Positions 59,658 through 64,000 of a stretch of DNA of 64,000 bases are shown piece after piece. Numbering within the stretch: the first letter of the stretch is position 1; each line of letters starts with the position of its first letter. The notes beneath the pieces were generated by a model. That model was given only the letters and a program-made list of their open reading frames with translations. It searched no databases and was not told where the DNA came from. Position numbers and translations under genes: made by a program. The DNA is from Lachnospiraceae bacterium. GTDB taxonomy: Bacteria > Bacillota > Clostridia > Lachnospirales > Lachnospiraceae. Where the stretch lies: positions 96,161 through 160,160 of the forward strand of contig JAEEIK010000036.1 of NCBI GenBank assembly GCA_016281335.1, in the 5' to 3' direction.

Positions 59658-61087
59658 CCTTTTAACCTCTCGAAAGCATATGCTGCCTTTATCATCTTCC
59701 GTTCCTCAAATCTTCCGCTCATTATCTGCAGGCCTATCGGCAGTCCTTTACTGTCAGTTCCCGCAGGAATACTCATGGCCGGATAGCCTCCCAGATTCGC
59801 TGCTACGGTACACAGATCCTTCGCACATTCCTTTACCGGATCAGTCTTCTCATTCTTTAGCAATGGCGCAGTTTCCGGTGACACCGCGCTTATCAGCGCA
59901 TCATATTTTTCGAACAGCTCATCGTATTCTTTCGTAATAAGCCTTCTCATTTTCATTGCTCTTAAATAGATATCATCATAGTAACCGGCAGACAGCACAT
60001 GGGCTCCCAGCATAATGCGCCGCTTCACTTCCGGACCGAAAGCTTCCGTGCGGCTCTTAACATACAGTTCTTCCATATCCTTATACTCTGATGTCCTGTA
60101 TCCGTACTTTACCCCGTCATATCTCTCAAGATTGGAAGAGGCTTCCGCACATACCAGTGCATAATATGCAGGCAGTTCATATTCCCGTTTTTTCAGACTG
60201 ATGCTTTCGACCACGGCTCCCGCTTTTTCGTATTCCGCTGCCGCCGCCCTTATTGTCGCCGAGACCTCCGTATCACAGCTCTTAAGTATATCTTCGCAAA
60301 GACCTATCCTCATGCCTTTTATATCTGCGGAGCTGTCTAAATCAAAAGCTCCGTCGTCACATAAAACGGAAGTCGCGTCCCGCCTGTCATATGAACATAT
60401 CTGCTTAAGGCCCATGAGCGCGCTTTCCACATCTGCCGCTATCACTCCCGCCTGATCAAATGAGGATGCATAGGCTATCAGGCCGTATCTCGAGGCCCTG
60501 CCGTAAGTAGGTTTGATCCCCACCACTCCGCAGTGGGAAGCCGGCAGCCTTACCGAACCTCCGGTATCCGTTCCCAGAGCCAGTACAGCTTCCCCCGCTG
60601 CAATTGCCGCAGCGCTCCCTCCCGAAGATCCGCCCGCCGAGCGCTTCGTATCAACAGGATTACGCACCGCTCCGAAATAAGAGCTGTCGCTTTGTGAGCC
60701 AAAGGCAAACTCATCCATATTTGTCTTGCCGCTGATTATCGCGCCGGCTTTCTTAATATTCTCTACCACTGCCGCATCATAGGGCGGGCAGAAGTTTTCA
60801 AGCATCTTTGATCCGCAGGTCGTTCTGAGTCCCGCGGTACACAGATTATCCTTTACCGCTATGGGAATGCCGCCGAGCGCCCCCGGATCTTCTCCCTTAT
60901 CTATCAGCTTCTGCAGCCTTTCTGCCTCGCGATAAGCCCCCTCACTGTCCGTGCTTATATAACAGTTCAGTACCGCCTTATTCCGCTCAATATCATCAAA
61001 GATCCCATCCAGAACTTCCCGGATGGACAGCTTTTTTTCCTTTATCATTTTTGCCAGCCTTAGGGCATTTTTTTCTGCTATGCTCAT
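59654..61087 (-). CDS. gatA: Asp/Glu-tRNA amidotransferase subunit A
   Basis: Glutaminase/amidase subunit of GatCAB. The catalytic Lys-Ser-Ser is visible: AVKDNLCT, AGGSSGGSAAAIAAGE and LGTDTGGSVRLPA. I use Met at 61087 (MSIAEKNALRLAKMIKEKK), which aligns with family starts, not the track's TTG at 61138. The sequence upstream reads like a promoter ending 7 bp before this ATG, suggesting a leaderless mRNA. No Shine-Dalgarno is seen. First gene of the unit; gatC is not upstream. Confidence 0.94.
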   Translation of the reverse strand: MSIAEKNALRLAKMIKEKKLSIREVLDGIFDDIERNKAVLNCYISTDSEGAYREAERLQKLIDKGEDPGALGGIPIAVKDNLCTAGLRTTCGSKMLENFCPPYDAAVVENIKKAGAIISGKTNMDEFAFGSQSDSSYFGAVRNPVDTKRSAGGSSGGSAAAIAAGEAVLALGTDTGGSVRLPASHCGVVGIKPTYGRASRYGLIAYASSFDQAGVIAADVESALMGLKQICSYDRRDATSVLCDDGAFDLDSSADIKGMRIGLCEDILKSCDTEVSATIRAAAAEYEKAGAVVESISLKKREYELPAYYALVCAEASSNLERYDGVKYGYRTSEYKDMEELYVKSRTEAFGPEVKRRIMLGAHVLSAGYYDDIYLRAMKMRRLITKEYDELFEKYDALISAVSPETAPLLKNEKTDPVKECAKDLCTVAANLGGYPAMSIPAGTDSKGLPIGLQIMSGRFEERKMIKAAYAFERLKG

Positions 61088-61094
61088 GTCTGAT

Positions 61095-61123
61095 ATTATC
61101 TCATTTATGGTCTTTTCTTTCAA
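61095..61123 (-). promoter_or_regulatory. Possible promoter of gatA
   Basis: Minus-strand TTGAAA, 17 bp, GATAAT. The start point would fall on or next to the ATG at 61087. Confidence 0.5.
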
Positions 61124-61149
61124 CACAAATAGCCGCAAAGAACGGGCTG

Positions 61150-61158
61150 TGGTATAAT
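61150..61158 (+). promoter_or_regulatory. Extended -10 promoter of the vWA protein gene
   Basis: TGGTATAAT (TGn-TATAAT) 36 bp before the ATG, with GGAGGG at 61181-61186; no -35 consensus. Confidence 0.6.
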
Positions 61159-61194
61159 GTTTTCAAATATCTGGGAATCCGGAGGGTATAGGCA

Positions 61195-63189
61195 ATGTTT
61201 TGCGGTAAGTGCGGAAATGAGACAGAAGACGGCGCTTTGTTCTGTTCAAAATGCGGGAACAAACTTGGCGGCAGCTCCGCCAAAGAAAAAAAAGCTAAGC
61301 GTAAGTCGCAAAAAGGCAAAATAGTCATCGAAAACGAAGGCAAACAGAAAAAACATTCTGCAGCATTGATCGTCGCACTTCTCCTGATCGCCGCCCTCCT
61401 TATCGGCGGTGGTTTCTTCCTGTACAAATATTTCAGTAATCCCGAGATCAGATACAAGCAGAAGCTGATCCAGGCCGAAAAATACTTAAGCGAAGATAAT
61501 TATGAAAAAGCCGTAGCCGCCTATAAGGCCGCCATAAAGATTTCCCCCAAATCTTCGGAAGCTTACAAGGATCTGGCCGCTCTGTATATCGAAAACAATG
61601 AAGTAGAACTGGCCCTTGATATATTGGAACAGGGCATCGACAAAACAGACAACAGAAAACTCAAAAGACTTTATAAGAAAGTATCCGAAGGCGAATTGAG
61701 CGCCGTTGAGGAAACCCTCGATGACGAAGACCTTGCGGATAACGATGCTGAACCTTCGTCCGATGATGACGTCACCCAAGAAAAAGCTGCCGACGATACG
61801 GTAGAAACGGCAGCCCCCCTGGCGAAAGTCAAACTCTCCTTGGATGTACACCAGGTCGATAACAGCTTATTCCCTTTAGTGACTTTTTACCTTTCCGCTA
61901 CGGATCAGGATGGTAATCCCGTTGATGACCTGAGCATGAATGACCTCAAGGTTACCGAGATCAATGAAGACGGCGACGTGTCGGAAGTCTCACTTTCCTC
62001 TGTCCATAAGGTACTCGGCAAGGATTTTATCAATGTCAATCTGGTGATGGATGCAAGCGGAAGCATGCAGGGTGACCGTATAGTCCAGGCCAAGAATGCT
62101 GCGATCTCGCTGTTTGACTATATGGATCTTGACGGCGGAGACAGGGCCGAAGTCATATCCTTTGACGATTATGTATATATGGAACAGGGCTTCACCAGCG
62201 ACTATGATATGCTCAGTTCTTCCGTATCCAATATCAGTGTAGGCGGATCTACCGCCCTCTATGATGCGATATATTCCGGTGTACTCCAGACTTACGAAGA
62301 AGACGGCGCCAAGTGTGTCATTGCTTTTACCGACGGGGCCGAAAATGCCAGCAGCTACGAATTCGGCGATGTTGTCGATATAGCCAGAAATACCGGCATC
62401 CCGGTCTATATCATCGGAATCGGAGATGACGATTATGATGCCGAACCCCTGCACAATCTTGCCAGTGCCTGCTCCGGACGCTATTATTCGGCTGATGATT
62501 CGGATATAGAAGAAGTTCTCAAAGACATATATATAAGCATCTATACGGAACAGCAGAATTATTATGTGGTCGATTATACTTCAAAAGACAAAAACAATAA
62601 GACTTCTTTCAGGGACCTTGTAGTAGACACTTCCGATTCTGCCGCTTACAGCGGGCACTGCGAAAGAAGCTACGTTCCCGAAGCCGATATCAGCGGTGCT
62701 TTCTCTTCAGGCTATATGGACAAAGACGAAATACTGAGTTTCTCTTCTTCCCGTGCTCTCACCGAAGCTGACATAAAAGGACTCAGCCTCGCGGAATTGA
62801 GAATAGCAAGGAATGAAATCTTTGCAAGACACGGCAGACAATTCAACGATCCCCTTCTGAACCAGTGGTTCTACTCCAAGAACTGGTACTTAATGATCCC
62901 TGCCAAATATGCTCCGGACTATTTTGATAAGAACAATCCGGATCCCTTAAGCAAGCTCGAACAGGATAATGCAAATCTTATAAAAGAATATGAGAAACGC
63001 CGCATGGACAGCGAAGATATATATCCTTCAGCCTCCACGGTAAGACTGTCCGAATATGATCTTGCCCTCAGCAAGCCGGTACTCAAGACTGCTCTTGCCC
63101 AGATGGCCGGCTATAAGGATTCCGATATACTTAGGGAAAACATGGCAATGGTCCAGGATGCCATCGATAATCCCGATGTATCTTACTGA
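61195..63189 (+). CDS. Zinc-ribbon, TM, TPR, vWA and YARHG multidomain protein
   Basis: A 664-residue single-pass protein. Residues 1-25 are a double-CxxC zinc ribbon (CGKCG...CSKCGNKLGG) in the cytoplasm. The membrane helix is at about 58-78, then TPR-like repeats (EKAVAAYKAAIKISPKSSEAY), an acidic linker, and a vWA domain with complete MIDAS (DASGSMQG, TALYD, FTDGAEN; about 280-460). A YARHG domain follows (LRIARNEIFARHGRQF). It probably binds partners outside the cell through the metal site. Convergent with an FtsX-like permease gene. No known operon partner. Confidence 0.9.
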   Translation: MFCGKCGNETEDGALFCSKCGNKLGGSSAKEKKAKRKSQKGKIVIENEGKQKKHSAALIVALLLIAALLIGGGFFLYKYFSNPEIRYKQKLIQAEKYLSEDNYEKAVAAYKAAIKISPKSSEAYKDLAALYIENNEVELALDILEQGIDKTDNRKLKRLYKKVSEGELSAVEETLDDEDLADNDAEPSSDDDVTQEKAADDTVETAAPLAKVKLSLDVHQVDNSLFPLVTFYLSATDQDGNPVDDLSMNDLKVTEINEDGDVSEVSLSSVHKVLGKDFINVNLVMDASGSMQGDRIVQAKNAAISLFDYMDLDGGDRAEVISFDDYVYMEQGFTSDYDMLSSSVSNISVGGSTALYDAIYSGVLQTYEEDGAKCVIAFTDGAENASSYEFGDVVDIARNTGIPVYIIGIGDDDYDAEPLHNLASACSGRYYSADDSDIEEVLKDIYISIYTEQQNYYVVDYTSKDKNNKTSFRDLVVDTSDSAAYSGHCERSYVPEADISGAFSSGYMDKDEILSFSSSRALTEADIKGLSLAELRIARNEIFARHGRQFNDPLLNQWFYSKNWYLMIPAKYAPDYFDKNNPDPLSKLEQDNANLIKEYEKRRMDSEDIYPSASTVRLSEYDLALSKPVLKTALAQMAGYKDSDILRENMAMVQDAIDNPDVSY

Positions 63190-63210
63190 ATGAACTCAAA
63201 TATGTTTTCT

Positions 63211-64000
63211 TTACTCTACCCTGAGTCTTTCAACCACGCTGCGCTCACTGATCTTTGCATATGCGGCCGCCGGAATGATACAGATCATCAGTGCCAGGAA
63301 CGGAAGACATATGATAAGCGGCATAAGCGTAAAATTCCATTCAAACATTGCTATAGCATCGGAAAGTGCCCTGATAAGCGTAACACTCATGATCGAGGAT
63401 GCGATCAGCGACACAGCTGCCGACCAGATAAAGTAGACTCCGCCCTCTTTTATCAGGCTCATTATCTGCTGTTTTCCGGTCATTCCCACTGCTTCCAGCA
63501 TGGCAAGTTCCCTGCTTCTTACGATTATGGAAGTGATGATGGTATTTGCAAAGTTCATGAGACCTATAAGAGCGAGAACTAAAGCCAGCACGGTACCTAC
63601 TATCTTGAACATCTTTCCGAAAGAAGAATATTCCTCGGTGATGGATTCTTTTGAATCATACTCCAGATCCATGTTTACGCTTGTCGTATACTCTTTAAGC
63701 CATGCATTGATGCTTTCTTCTTTCGAATCCTCCGCATCCATTACCACTCTCATGGCACCGCAGTCCGCACCGTTACTTTCAAGGAATTCATTTTCGGAAA
63801 GGATAAGGTCGCATTCGTTCAATCTGTATGATCTGAGTTCCATGGCAAGAGGTACATCTACAACAGCGAATACTTCATATTCTTTTACCGGTGCATCGTC
63901 ATAGCTTGGAATTTCAAACACGCTTCCGTCAGGAGCTGTGTAAGTTTCATATGTCATGTAAGCGGGATCATAGCTTCTTATGCTTATCTTATCACCGGGA
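63211..64000 (-). CDS. FtsX-like ABC permease, partial (N-terminus beyond right edge)
   Basis: The frame is open from the right edge (upstream of the track's Met at 63957 it reads GDKISIRSYDPAY) to a stop at 63211. The visible part has an outer domain segment and then membrane helices (VGTVLALVLALIGLMNFANTII, RSRELAMLEAVGMTGKQQ, SLIASSIMSVTLI), ending with the typical ERSVVERLRVE tail. This is the C-terminal half of an FtsX/MacB-type permease for lipoprotein, peptide or antibiotic export. Its ATPase is not in view. Confidence 0.9.
   Translation of the reverse strand, partial: PGDKISIRSYDPAYMTYETYTAPDGSVFEIPSYDDAPVKEYEVFAVVDVPLAMELRSYRLNECDLILSENEFLESNGADCGAMRVVMDAEDSKEESINAWLKEYTTSVNMDLEYDSKESITEEYSSFGKMFKIVGTVLALVLALIGLMNFANTIITSIIVRSRELAMLEAVGMTGKQQIMSLIKEGGVYFIWSAAVSLIASSIMSVTLIRALSDAIAMFEWNFTLMPLIICLPFLALMICIIPAAAYAKISERSVVERLRVE

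Overview
The window looks like chromosome of a low-to-mid GC Clostridia, most likely a Lachnospiraceae-type gut or rumen anaerobe related to Butyrivibrio. The reasons are single-chain PurL next to dgt-dnaG-rpoD, AddAB rather than RecBCD, GatA/GatB, AGGAGG ribosome sites, TTGNNN-17-TATAAT promoters, a glnA-ANTAR pair, a DUF368 protein, DUF6472 and YARHG-type Clostridia proteins, and c-di-GMP and chemotaxis genes. This placement comes from protein families only. Most of the window is ordinary housekeeping sequence. I see no phage, transposase, CRISPR array or defence island.

Layout. (1) 1-8.8 kb, minus strand: purL-dgt-dnaG-rpoD. RpoD runs off the left edge and carries a roughly 320-residue Lys/Ala/Pro repeat tail. 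(2) 8.9-12.2 kb: hybrid histidine kinase plus an orphan. A 6S-like RNA on the plus strand (12230-12408) follows, then an orphan and a cysK homologue. (3) 13.8-14.9 kb: a stack of repeats, namely a 63-bp array, a structured element and a 41-bp hairpin array, ending at tRNA-Trp. (4) 15.0-18.9 kb, minus: cheC-like, mrp, orphan and ABC-F ATPase. (5) 19.0-21.0 kb, plus: glycosyltransferase-like gene and DUF5050 gene. (6) 21.0-28.2 kb, minus: SurA-N-like gene, glgB, PilZ, PH domain, folC, folE, folP and folBK. (7) 28.3-28.7 kb: two more structured repeat elements. (8) 28.7-44.0 kb, minus: a very tightly packed run from a ParB-like/BMP fusion protein through hisC, a DUF368 flippase, a sugar phosphotransferase, a CMP-sugar trio, glnA-ANTAR, dapF, DJ-1 and a heterodimeric ABC exporter. 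(9) 44.1-50.1 kb: hairpin-rich element, HAD-CPBP fusion, TPP riboswitch with thiT, HD-GYP protein and MCP. (10) 50.3-61.1 kb, minus: addB-addA, then gatA, an MBL lipoprotein, a DUF6472 microprotein missed by the ORF track, and gatB. (11) 61.2-64.0 kb: zinc-ribbon/TPR/vWA/YARHG protein on plus and a partial FtsX-like permease on minus.

How the genes fit together. Replication and transcription initiation (dnaG, rpoD) share an operon with purine synthesis and dNTP removal. Four fol genes cover the GTP cyclohydrolase, aldolase/pyrophosphokinase, synthase and glutamylation steps of folate synthesis. The DUF368 protein, predicted to recycle undecaprenyl phosphate, sits directly before a sugar phosphotransferase that uses that lipid. 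PilZ, HD-GYP, CheC-like and MCP genes imply c-di-GMP and chemotaxis control.

The observations most worth following are the histone-H1-like tail on the housekeeping sigma factor, the families of structured repeats at operon junctions, the HAD-CPBP and ParB-like/BMP fusions, and a glutamine synthetase that departs from the family at several active-site positions.
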